Origin: Vibrio ouci
GTDB taxonomy: Bacteria; Pseudomonadota; Gammaproteobacteria; Enterobacterales; Vibrionaceae
Direction of reading: 5' to 3'
Length of the DNA stretch: 33,926 nt
Assembly: GCF_004551525.1 (NCBI RefSeq)
Contig: NZ_SATR01000042.1
Location: 1-33,926, forward strand
Part shown: one piece after another, positions 14,915 to 22,277 of the stretch
Numbering within the stretch: the first letter of the stretch is position 1
Layout of the letters: each line of letters opens with the position of its first letter
Position numbers and translations under genes: made by a program
Notes under the pieces: generated by a model
Seen by the model: the letters and a program-made list of their open reading frames with translations, nothing else
Told to the model about the DNA's origin: nothing
Database searches by the model: none

Positions 14915-16900
14915 ATGAAAAAAAGCATCCTTTCTCTTACTCTTCTTCTCTCATTTCCAGCCCTATCAAACCCAGTGGCAATTAACCGTGCGAACGAAGC
15001 ACAGCTGCGTCTAGATAGTTATTCTGAAGCTGAGTTAGCGAAACCTGTATTCGATGTCACATATCGAGAGTTTCTTGAGAAAGTGGTATTCATCAACTCT
15101 GTCCCAGAGGGTGGTACTCTTGTCGCAATGCAAGATGCTTCAAGTTGTAACGGTATCTATGACTATGGCTATTGTATTCAGTTCGAGGCGACTGCAGCAG
15201 GTATCGAGCAACAGATTATCGCCTCTATTGTTACTAGCGTTTTTCCTGGTGGAAATAGAGATAACAACGAAAGTAACAGTCCAGTATTGACTCCTGTTCT
15301 TCCTGCACCAAATGAGCCTGAACAACCGATTTTCATTATCGACCCTATCGACCCAGGTTTCGGTGTCGCTCCAATTGATCCGGGTTACGGTATTGAACCA
15401 ATCGGTGAAGAGGAAGATATGCCGGTAATAGGCCTAGGCAGCTTCCGAGCAATGAGCCTTGAGGAACAGGCAGAAGTGCTTACTCGCTACATCAATAACA
15501 ATAACAGTTCTTCAAAAGGTAAAGTTGTTGTCGTTGATGGAAAGCTCCTGTGGGAAACCAGTAAAGGAAAACAAAAGCAGCTTAAAGATTCTTCTAAGAT
15601 CCTAGAAGTTCTAGAGGAAGCACATAAAGAACGTCTTGCTCGCCGTGACGACAGAATTATCGTTGATCCTATTGATGTCATTGTTGAGCCAATTGAACCT
15701 GTCTTCGGCGTCGACCCTCTTCCACCATATGACGAAAATGCACCTATTGTCAGCCCTGTCTTATGGGGTCATAACTTAGCGGTCGTTAAGTCTTGGACTG
15801 GTGCAATTAACCCAGCGTCTTTGGAAAGCTACAAAGCGATGATTGCAATGGCTAACTCACCGGAAGGGAAAATTGCAACGCTAAAAATGATGCTTGTGAA
15901 CGAAATTTCAGTAAGCAATATTCTTAACGTATTAGAGAACAATGAAGAGTTCGTCTCTAAGTACCCTCAATTTTTTACCGAAGACCATTTTGGTAATCCA
16001 AAAGCAACACCGGCTCTTGAAAAGCTTGTAGAACAAAAACGTGAAGCTAAGTGGAGTGAGAACGTCAATAGCTACTATCAAGGTATCGCTGACATTTACG
16101 AGAATATCGAAGATGGTGCGAATAAGCTTAAATTCGCGACATTACTTGATAGCTTTATGATTGGGGGCTCAAACAAGTCCCTATTAGATGTGATGCAAGG
16201 AAATGGCTACTTAAAAGACGTCCCAACGGGTGATCGTGACCGCGAACTGGCAGGAGATATTCTAGACAAAGCGAAAGAGCATTGGCTTGATAACACCGTT
16301 CCTGGTGGACGTGTCATTACTGATGCCGAAAAGCATGCTTTAGCCTTACACCGTATTTTTGGTAAAGCTGGAATGGAGCACCTTCAAGTATCAATTGTCG
16401 ATGGCAAAGTTCAGGTATTTAACCCGAACAATGGCAAGATCTTAAATGAAAAACAGATCATGACCAAGCTAACTAAAGCGGCTTCAAAAAATGCAGAGGC
16501 TCGTCGTGAAGCTAGAGAGACAGTACCTGGTGAACGAGTTGATGAAGTAAGAAGACTGACTCCGTCCGAACAAGCTTTGGCATTAGATGCCGTATTCAAA
16601 AAAGCTGGCTTTTATGTTGAGGTATACCACAATAAAAAAGATGGCGATCTAGCGATTACCTTAAAAGATGGCACGGTATATACAATTGTTCCCTCTGATG
16701 GTAACGGGACAAAAAGCGGTACTCTTGACGAATTCAAGCTTGCTATGAAAAAGGATGTTAAATCGGATAATGGTAAGAACCGTAGAGACGCACGTCGTGA
16801 AGAGCGTCACCAAAAACATGATGCTCGCACACCGAATCGTAAGAACCAATTCAACGGTGAACGAGTAAAGAGAATCGTTAAAGAGCGCCGCAACAAATAA
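14915..16900 (+). CDS. Exported protein with three repeated modules, unknown function
   Basis: I do not recognise this family. The 661-residue precursor has a signal peptide (KKSILSLTLLLSFPALS, cleavage near 18). A 20-100 region carries two cysteines nine apart (SSCNGIYDYGYC) suited to a disulfide. Proline-rich linkers with PIDPGFGVAPIDPGYGIEPI (144-163) and VEPIEPVFGVDP (257-268) flank module 1. Helical sequence fills 285-460, and the C-terminus is very basic (RRDARREERHQKHDARTPNR). A module of about 70 residues occurs at about 180-247, 468-535 and 548-629: a helix opening SLEEQAEVL / DAEKHALAL / PSEQALALD, two beta strands around a DGK/DGD turn, then a helix ending in arginines. GAGG precedes the ATG. 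It has its own terminator. A periplasmic or secreted structural or binding protein is possible. Confidence 0.85.
   Translation: MKKSILSLTLLLSFPALSNPVAINRANEAQLRLDSYSEAELAKPVFDVTYREFLEKVVFINSVPEGGTLVAMQDASSCNGIYDYGYCIQFEATAAGIEQQIIASIVTSVFPGGNRDNNESNSPVLTPVLPAPNEPEQPIFIIDPIDPGFGVAPIDPGYGIEPIGEEEDMPVIGLGSFRAMSLEEQAEVLTRYINNNNSSSKGKVVVVDGKLLWETSKGKQKQLKDSSKILEVLEEAHKERLARRDDRIIVDPIDVIVEPIEPVFGVDPLPPYDENAPIVSPVLWGHNLAVVKSWTGAINPASLESYKAMIAMANSPEGKIATLKMMLVNEISVSNILNVLENNEEFVSKYPQFFTEDHFGNPKATPALEKLVEQKREAKWSENVNSYYQGIADIYENIEDGANKLKFATLLDSFMIGGSNKSLLDVMQGNGYLKDVPTGDRDRELAGDILDKAKEHWLDNTVPGGRVITDAEKHALALHRIFGKAGMEHLQVSIVDGKVQVFNPNNGKILNEKQIMTKLTKAASKNAEARREARETVPGERVDEVRRLTPSEQALALDAVFKKAGFYVEVYHNKKDGDLAITLKDGTVYTIVPSDGNGTKSGTLDEFKLAMKKDVKSDNGKNRRDARREERHQKHDARTPNRKNQFNGERVKRIVKERRNK
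15452..15655 (+). repeat. Internal protein module 1
   Basis: First copy (residues 180-247) of the helix-strand-DGK-strand-helix module, opening MSLEEQAEVLTRYI, with KGKVVVVDGKLLWE in the middle and LEEAHKERLARRDDR at the end. It is the most diverged copy and is flanked by proline-rich linkers. Confidence 0.5.
16316..16519 (+). repeat. Internal protein module 2
   Basis: Second copy (residues 468-535): ITDAEKHALALHRIFGKAG, then QVSIVDGKVQVFNPNNGK, then a helix ending NAEARREARE. Clear similarity to module 3. Confidence 0.65.
16556..16801 (+). repeat. Internal protein module 3
   Basis: Third copy (residues 548-629): LTPSEQALALDAVFKKAG, then KKDGDLAITLKDGTVYTI, then a helix ending KNRRDARREE. 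It leads into the basic tail. Confidence 0.65.
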
Positions 16901-16906
16901 CTCACA

Positions 16907-16935
16907 AAGCCCTGAACTCTGTTCAGGGCTTTTTT
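16907..16935 (+). terminator. Rho-independent terminator
   Basis: AAGCCCTGAAC / GTTCAGGGCTT, 11 bp with a 3-base loop, followed by TTTT. It lies 6 bp after the stop of the repeat protein. Confidence 0.93.
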
Positions 16936-17042
16936 CATACTTGAGACTTATATCGATATTCTTCAATACTTGATGACTAATTGCTCGTTTTCATTTTGTT
17001 ACGCACGTAGCATACGTACATCAGTCCAAGGAAGAGCTTTGC

Positions 17043-17510
17043 ATGTCGACATACTCCGCATTAATAAAATGGCAACGTGGCAGTGAAGAAGCCTTTAACG
17101 ACAATCAATACAGTCGTGGCCACACCTGGGAATTTGATGGTGGTGTGACTGTCCCCGCTTCCTCTTCGCCACATGTGGTTCCACTGCCGCTCTCCGTAGA
17201 GGAAAATGTTGATCCAGAAGAAGCTTTCATCGCCGCTATTTCTAGTTGTCATATGCTGACCTTCCTCGGTATCGCCGCCAAGCAGCGCTATGTCATCGAG
17301 AGCTATATTGATCATGCAGTGGGCCTTATGGAAGAAGATGAGCACGGCTATACCTCGGTGACCAAGGTAACACTGCGTCCTAAGATTGTTTTCTTAGGAG
17401 AAAAGCAGCCGAGCCGTCAGCAGTTGGAAAAACTACACCACCTATCCCACCAGCATTGTTTTATCGCCAACTCAGTGAGAACTGAAATAACCACTGAAAT
17501 CTTAGACTAG
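17043..17510 (+). CDS. OsmC/Ohr-family protein (probable thiol peroxidase)
   Basis: OsmC-family proteins reduce organic hydroperoxides with a pair of cysteines. The 155-residue protein has the first conserved cysteine in EEAFIAAISSCHMLTFL (about residue 69) and the second in HLSHQHCFIANS (about 140). These are the usual peroxidatic and resolving positions, so activity is plausible. Length is typical. Ribosome-binding site AAGGAAGAG precedes the ATG. The next gene starts 8 bp after its stop, so the two form an operon. It belongs to the broader OsmC group, not classical Ohr. Substrate is not deducible. Confidence 0.88.
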   Translation: MSTYSALIKWQRGSEEAFNDNQYSRGHTWEFDGGVTVPASSSPHVVPLPLSVEENVDPEEAFIAAISSCHMLTFLGIAAKQRYVIESYIDHAVGLMEEDEHGYTSVTKVTLRPKIVFLGEKQPSRQQLEKLHHLSHQHCFIANSVRTEITTEILD

Positions 17511-17518
17511 GGATCACT

Positions 17519-17956
17519 ATGAAGAAGAAAGGCTTATGGCTCATTGGTATTGGTTTCGCAGTGTTTGTTATTTATGGCCAGCAGACAGGTTTATTTGGTT
17601 CAAGTAACCCAGATTCATTCCCTAAACTGCCGCAAACACCAGACTTTACGGTTTCAACTGTTCATGATGGCGAATGGCTAGGTCGACGCATTGACGTCAC
17701 TGGCAATAACCTCTGTGAGAGAACAACCATGACCGGAGTGGTTGAAGATGGCTTAGCGAAACTCACGCTAACGTACAACGGAACTTCACTAAAAGGTTGG
17801 ATCAACCAAGAGACCAGTGAGCTCGTTCTGTATGCCACCAATCGTCAATGGGATTATCGCTTCCAAGGCACGGTCAGTAAGAACAAAATTCAAGGTAATT
17901 GGTATCTGACTAACGGTCCTTGTAAAGGTAACTGGTATCTAGAAAAACAAAGCTAA
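17519..17956 (+). CDS. Small membrane-anchored protein, unknown function
   Basis: Not recognised. The 145-residue product has an N-terminal hydrophobic helix (about 5-20, GLWLIGIGFAVFVIYG) after a basic start (MKKKG), then an extracytoplasmic region with beta pattern and two cysteines (NNLCERT and GPCKGNW), perhaps a disulfide. The GTVSKNKIQGNWYLTNGPCKGNWYLE end repeats a GNWYL element, suggesting a small beta barrel. It follows the OsmC-like gene after 8 bp and has AGGGATC as ribosome-binding site, so they are probably co-transcribed. That is the only hint of function (envelope or oxidative stress). Confidence 0.75.
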   Translation: MKKKGLWLIGIGFAVFVIYGQQTGLFGSSNPDSFPKLPQTPDFTVSTVHDGEWLGRRIDVTGNNLCERTTMTGVVEDGLAKLTLTYNGTSLKGWINQETSELVLYATNRQWDYRFQGTVSKNKIQGNWYLTNGPCKGNWYLEKQS

Positions 17957-17973
17957 TCACACTCGCGACTTCA

Positions 17974-18033
17974 TGCTACACTCTGCGTCATTAAAGGGGT
18001 GAAACTCCCCTGATTCATCTAGATCCAGAGTGT
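17974..18033 (+). promoter_or_regulatory. Helicase promoter and leader with nested inverted repeats
   Basis: TGCTACACT (17974-17982) fits an extended -10 element. ACACTCTG (17978-17985) is exactly complementary to CAGAGTGT (18026-18033), and inside lies AGGGG / CCCCT (17995-18011). The only ribosome-binding-like AGAG lies in the CAGAGTGT arm, 4 bp before the ATG. If transcription starts at the extended -10, the outer left arm would not be transcribed. Confidence 0.4.
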
Positions 18034-18037
18034 AAAC

Positions 18038-19228
18038 ATGCCATTCTCAAAACTCGGCTTAAGCCAACCTATCACTACCGCAATTTCTGAACTTGGTTAC
18101 GACAAGCCAACCAACATTCAAAACAAAGCTATCCCTGTCATTCTTGATGGCGAAGATTTGATTGCTGCTGCTCAAACCGGTACCGGTAAAACAGCAAGTT
18201 TTGTCCTACCAATTTTGGAAAAACTATCGCGCGGTGAAACTCAACGTAAGAAGCGTATTCGTGCGTTGATTTTAGCTCCAACTCGCGAGCTCGCGGTTCA
18301 GGTTGAGCAGAAAGTTCAAGAGTACGGCAAACACTTGAACCTTACTTCTTTAGCAATGTACGGTGGCGTTGACGAACAGCCACAGAAACAAGCATTGATC
18401 GAAGGCGTAGACATTCTTGTGGCTACACCTGGACGTTTGCTTGATATGTATGGCAAACGTGCCGTTTATTTTGAAGAAGTTGAAATCTTAGTGCTCGATG
18501 AAGCCGACCGTATGTTAGATATGGGCTTTATTGAAGACATCAACAAAATCTTAGATCGCTTGCCAACAGATATTCAGAACCTACTGTTTTCTGCAACGCT
18601 TTCGAACAAGGTTCGCGATCTAGCAAAAACTGCGGTTCACAACCCGTACGAGATTTCAATTGCCGCTAATCAAGCATCGAAGAAGAACATCGAACAGTGG
18701 TTGATTACGGTTGATAAAGATAAGAAGTCTGCGCTTCTAAGCCACTTAATTAAAGAGAACGAATGGGATCAAGCGTTGATCTTCATTGAAACTAAGCATG
18801 GCGCAGCTAAACTGGCAAGCCAGCTTGAAAAACGTGGTATTGAAGCTGAAGCTTTCCACAGTGGTCGCAGTCAAGCAATCCGCTCAAAGCTACTGGAAGA
18901 TTTCAAAGCCGGTAAAATCAAATACATGATCGCCACTGGTGTTGGTGCCCGAGGCATCGATATTGAAGGGCTAAGCCGTGTAATCAACTATGATTTACCT
19001 TTCCCATCTGATGAATATGTCCACCGTATTGGTCGTACAGGTCGCGCGGATGCGCAAGGTGAAGCAATCTCATTCGTGTCAAAAGATAACTTTAAAAACC
19101 TTTGTATGATTGAGAGCCGTCTTGGTCACTTACTTGAACGCCGCGAAGTGGAAGGGTTTGAGCCTCGTAAGCCTGTGCCTATCTCTATCTTGAACTATGT
19201 ACCAAAACACAAGCGTACCGAACAATAG
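18038..19228 (+). CDS. DEAD-box ATP-dependent RNA helicase (RhlE-like)
   Basis: Unwinds short RNA duplexes, for example in ribosome assembly or mRNA turnover. In 396 residues: Q motif (F3, then GYDKPTNIQ), Walker A AQTGTGKT (45-52), PTRELA (81-86), DEAD (154-157), SAT (185-187), ATGVGARGID (299-308) and HRIGRTGR (329-336). Motif V is unusual: the common TDVxARG aspartate is glycine here. The C-terminal tail is short (no long basic extension), so RNA specificity must come from the core or partners. Closest in layout to RhlE-type helicases. Promoter and leader repeats precede it; a hairpin follows. Confidence 0.95.
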   Translation: MPFSKLGLSQPITTAISELGYDKPTNIQNKAIPVILDGEDLIAAAQTGTGKTASFVLPILEKLSRGETQRKKRIRALILAPTRELAVQVEQKVQEYGKHLNLTSLAMYGGVDEQPQKQALIEGVDILVATPGRLLDMYGKRAVYFEEVEILVLDEADRMLDMGFIEDINKILDRLPTDIQNLLFSATLSNKVRDLAKTAVHNPYEISIAANQASKKNIEQWLITVDKDKKSALLSHLIKENEWDQALIFIETKHGAAKLASQLEKRGIEAEAFHSGRSQAIRSKLLEDFKAGKIKYMIATGVGARGIDIEGLSRVINYDLPFPSDEYVHRIGRTGRADAQGEAISFVSKDNFKNLCMIESRLGHLLERREVEGFEPRKPVPISILNYVPKHKRTEQ

Positions 19229-19250
19229 CTGATTACCCCCTAGCCTAACT

Positions 19251-19280
19251 TGGTTGCTGGCGCCTTTTCGTCAGCAACCA
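19251..19280 (+). terminator. Probable terminator of the helicase gene
   Basis: TGGTTGCTG / CAGCAACCA, 9-bp stem with a 12-base loop, followed by an interrupted T-run (TTCCTTTCTT). A moderate candidate. Confidence 0.55.
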
Positions 19281-19434
19281 TTCCTTTCTTGTTCTAATTC
19301 CTCTCGACAGCTCACTCTTGGTTACTTATTTATCTCTTTGTGAAGATTCATATTTAACATCAAGTCAGTTCAGCATTTTTATTACATCGTCTACGCTTAT
19401 TGTTAAGTAATAACGTAAGGCTAAAGGGGTAAGT

Positions 19435-20925
19435 ATGGCTGGGACTGATTATGTGTCTCTTCTATGGTTATTAGCCTGTACATGTATTGCCTTTTTTATG
19501 CAGGCTGGATTTACCCTAGTCGAAACCGGATGCGTTCGAGCTAAAAACTCAGTCAATGTGGCTATGAAAAACATGGCCGACTTCCTCGTCGTTTCGATTG
19601 TTTACGTCTTTATTGGGTTTCACCTTGCGCAAGGCAACTCTCTCCTCTCCTTCGAAACCTTTCCACCGAAAACGGCGCAGTTGCCGGTCTTAATGTTTAA
19701 CCTTATGTTCGTTGCCACCGCAGCAACCATCGTTTCAGGGTGTGTGGCAGAACGAATGAGCTTCCGCGGTTATATCTATGCGTCCACATTGATCGGATTG
19801 TTAACTCACCCGGTTGTTTCATACTGGACATGGAACCCTAACTCTTGGCTATCCCAACTTGGGTTCCATGATTTTGCAGGCGGCGCGACCGTTCATGTAG
19901 TCGGCGGGATGATTGGTTTGATTGGGACTATCGTCATCGGCCCGCGTAAAGACCGATTTATTGACAATCAGCAAGTCAGCGAGATCCCTTCATACAACCA
20001 TACACTCGTCACTATTGGTGTGTTTTTGATGGTGTTTGCTTGGATGGGATTTAATGGTGGCAGCTTCTATCAATTTGACGAACGGGTAGCAACAGTTCTG
20101 TTTAACACTTTAATGTGTGGCGTCGTGTCCGGGTTTGTCACTTTGCTTCTGGTTCACCGTGCCCGACATATCCCCGTGTTTGTGATACTTAATAGTGTAT
20201 TAGGTGGCTTAGTTATCGTTACTGCTGGTGCGGATTTGTTTAATACTCTAGATGTCGTATTACTCGGCATCATTGCCTCTCTCACCGTTTATTTCGGTGA
20301 CAAATTGCTGATCGCGTTACGTATTGATGACCCGGTTGGAGCCATTCCTGTCCATTTGTTCTGCGGCATTATCGGCACCCTTTACGCTGGCGCTATCGTC
20401 GGTACTTCCGAGCAATCGCAACAATTATGGGGACCGACAATACAGCTCATTGGCTTATTGACTATATTACTTTGGTCGGCACTAAACTCATACGCTTGTT
20501 TCTACTTACTCAAGTATTTCAAGATCCACCGAGTTACCGAACAAGCAGAACGCCTTGGACTTAATGTGTCAGAGCATGGCGTTAAGATGAGTTGGTTAGA
20601 AACGTTACAGGTCATCGAAACGATCAGCAAAGATGGTGACTACTCCAAACGAGTTCCCATTGAATTTGGTACCGAAGCTGGAGACGTCGCCTTATCTTTT
20701 AATCATTTGATGGACCGGCTCGAATCAAACATTCAGGTGCTCCATCATGTGGCTAAAGGCAACCTTAATAACATTGATATTGAACCAAGCAGCGATAAAG
20801 ATATTCTGGCCAATTCTCTCCACTCGATGATCCTAAGCTTGCGCTCCTTAATCGACGAAGTCGAAGATGAAATCGAAAACAAAGCCATGCAAATTGAAAA
20901 CAATGAGCATTCGTTCAAACCTTGA
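19435..20925 (+). CDS. Ammonium-transporter (Amt) domain with HAMP-like C-terminal extension
   Basis: The first 360 of 496 residues form an Amt/Rh channel. Visible are FFMQAGFTLVETG and RAKNSVNVAMKNMADF, the pore segment TAATIVSGCVAER, and the pore histidines H154 (GGATVHVVGG) and H307 (GAIPVHLFCG), with FNGGS at 206-210. The last 130 residues are cytoplasmic and unusual for a transporter: HAMP-like segments (about 390-435, ETISKDGDYSKRVPIEFGTEAG and after; possibly a second to 480) and a start of coiled coil (DEVEDEIENKAMQIENN). The stop overlaps the start of a histidine kinase by four bases. This is the layout of an Amt sensor kinase, not of a plain transporter beside GlnK; no glnK is present. 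RBS AAAGGGG. Confidence 0.92.
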   Translation: MAGTDYVSLLWLLACTCIAFFMQAGFTLVETGCVRAKNSVNVAMKNMADFLVVSIVYVFIGFHLAQGNSLLSFETFPPKTAQLPVLMFNLMFVATAATIVSGCVAERMSFRGYIYASTLIGLLTHPVVSYWTWNPNSWLSQLGFHDFAGGATVHVVGGMIGLIGTIVIGPRKDRFIDNQQVSEIPSYNHTLVTIGVFLMVFAWMGFNGGSFYQFDERVATVLFNTLMCGVVSGFVTLLLVHRARHIPVFVILNSVLGGLVIVTAGADLFNTLDVVLLGIIASLTVYFGDKLLIALRIDDPVGAIPVHLFCGIIGTLYAGAIVGTSEQSQQLWGPTIQLIGLLTILLWSALNSYACFYLLKYFKIHRVTEQAERLGLNVSEHGVKMSWLETLQVIETISKDGDYSKRVPIEFGTEAGDVALSFNHLMDRLESNIQVLHHVAKGNLNNIDIEPSSDKDILANSLHSMILSLRSLIDEVEDEIENKAMQIENNEHSFKP

Positions 20926-21719
20926 TTGAAAAATTCAAACGTACACAAGATCAACTGATGGAAGCGGAGAAAATGTCTGCGCTTACGGGGATGGTGGTCG
21001 GCGTTGCCCATGAGCTTAATACTCCTTTGGGTATTTCCGTTACCAGTTTATCGCTTCTTAGTGAGCAACTTGATGATGTTGCCAATAAGTTTTCAGACAA
21101 AACGATCACAACAGATGACCTTAATAGATTTCTGCAAATTGCTAACGAATGCGTTGAAATGATCGTCAGTAATATCAATCGCTCGGTCGCCCTAGTCAGT
21201 AAGCTCAAACAGATCAATCAAAAAATGACTGCGGAAGAAGCAAAAGTCATAAACCTTAAACAACTCCTCGACGACGCCGTCCTTCACGAACAAGGCATCC
21301 TATCTAATAAATCGATTGGCATCGAAATAGAGTGTGACGAATCACTGCAACTATTCTTGCCCCCAATTTCACTACAGTGCGTGTTAGAAGAGCTACTTAA
21401 CAATAGCGCGGTACACGGCTTTGTCGGTGAGGATTCACATCAAGAACGGGTTATTATGATCAGTGCGAATGAAACAAATGGGAAACTTAATATAGTCGTG
21501 GAAGACAATGGCGTCGGTATTTCTCCTGAAAATCAAAAGAAAATCTTCCAACCATTTTTTACTACCCTTAGAGCCAAAGGCGGCACGGGGCTTGGCATGC
21601 ATATGGTATACAACATTTGCACACAGAAACTCGCAGGCGTTATCGATGTAAAAAGTGAAGTCAACAAAGGGACCCGAATCGCTTTGTCTATCGATACTCT
21701 GGCCGCGGTCACTCAGTAA
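20922..21719 (+). CDS. Histidine kinase catalytic part, overlapping the Amt gene
   Basis: HisKA/HATPase kinase without its own membrane or sensor region, 265 residues. It shows a short coiled coil (FKRTQDQLMEAEKMSAL), H-box AHELNTPLG (phospho-acceptor H30), N-box ELLNNS (N160/161), G1 DNGVGI (195-200), F-box FQPFF and G2 GGTGLGMHMV (220-229), so the ATPase looks complete. The start would be TTG at 20922 in a TTGA overlap with the Amt stop, with no ribosome-binding site. Restoring one A to the AAA run at about 20917-20919 would fuse both frames as FKTLIEKFKRTQDQ. So either a translationally coupled pair or a frameshifted Amt-HAMP-kinase fusion. No response regulator is next to it. Confidence 0.88.
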   Translation: MIEKFKRTQDQLMEAEKMSALTGMVVGVAHELNTPLGISVTSLSLLSEQLDDVANKFSDKTITTDDLNRFLQIANECVEMIVSNINRSVALVSKLKQINQKMTAEEAKVINLKQLLDDAVLHEQGILSNKSIGIEIECDESLQLFLPPISLQCVLEELLNNSAVHGFVGEDSHQERVIMISANETNGKLNIVVEDNGVGISPENQKKIFQPFFTTLRAKGGTGLGMHMVYNICTQKLAGVIDVKSEVNKGTRIALSIDTLAAVTQ

Positions 21720-21802
21720 CCCTTTCTAAAGTGTAGTGACTGATTTAAAATGCGATTCCTATTATCTAGAGCTTTCACTCATTAATCTAAGCAGGTAACG
21801 CA

Positions 21803-22117
21803 ATGGAAGCACCAACTAAAATTACTTTCTTCGAGTTTTTAACGCCATTAGTCGCATCGGGAAAGAAAACCATTACGATCAGAGACGAGTCTGAGTCTCA
21901 CTATGTGCCGGGGACAACGGTTGAGGTCTATACGCTTGAAACCGATCAAAAAGTATGTGAAGTAAAGATTCTGTCGGTCAAGTCACTGAACTATGACGAT
22001 ATTAATCAGTTCCACGCAGAGCAAGAGTACATTGAGCTGCCAAAGCTGAAGAAGCTGATCAGAGAAATTTACCCAAACACAGACACGCTATTTGAAATCA
22101 GCTACGAGCTTGTTTGA
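21803..22117 (+). CDS. yqfB: N4-acetylcytidine amidohydrolase (ASCH domain)
   Basis: Hydrolyses N4-acetylcytidine, released from ac4C-modified RNA, to cytidine and acetate. The 104-residue protein aligns over its whole length with E. coli YqfB (103 residues) and keeps the catalytic positions: K22 and T25 in GKKTITIRDESESH, and E75 in HAEQEYIELPKLKK (K21, T24 and E74 in E. coli). Ribosome-binding site AGGTAACGCA lies before the ATG. The gene stands alone between the kinase and a GGDEF gene. Confidence 0.93.
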   Translation: MEAPTKITFFEFLTPLVASGKKTITIRDESESHYVPGTTVEVYTLETDQKVCEVKILSVKSLNYDDINQFHAEQEYIELPKLKKLIREIYPNTDTLFEISYELV

Positions 22118-22131
22118 TCTAACTACGCCCT

Positions 22132-22153
22132 GCAGGTAGCGACCACTGCCTGC
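22132..22153 (+). other. Weak hairpin after yqfB
   Basis: GCAGGTAG / CTGCCTGC with one G-U pair and a 6-base loop, but no T-run follows. It may be a rho-dependent end or simply a 3' stabilising hairpin. Confidence 0.35.
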
Positions 22154-22277
22154 TAGGCTCAATATTTGACCCTAGTCCCAAAGTTTACTTTTTACCTTAC
22201 CCTACTCCTTACTCAACTACACTTATATAAGAAAAACTTCAATTTAATCAATATCCTCTTATTAAGTGTGGACATTA

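Noticed and set aside
20905..20925. Programmed -1 ribosomal frameshift joining Amt and kinase
   Set aside because: TTC AAA CCT TGA has no X-XXY-YYZ slippery heptamer in the zero frame, and I saw no clear pseudoknot. Coupling or a one-base deletion explains the layout better.
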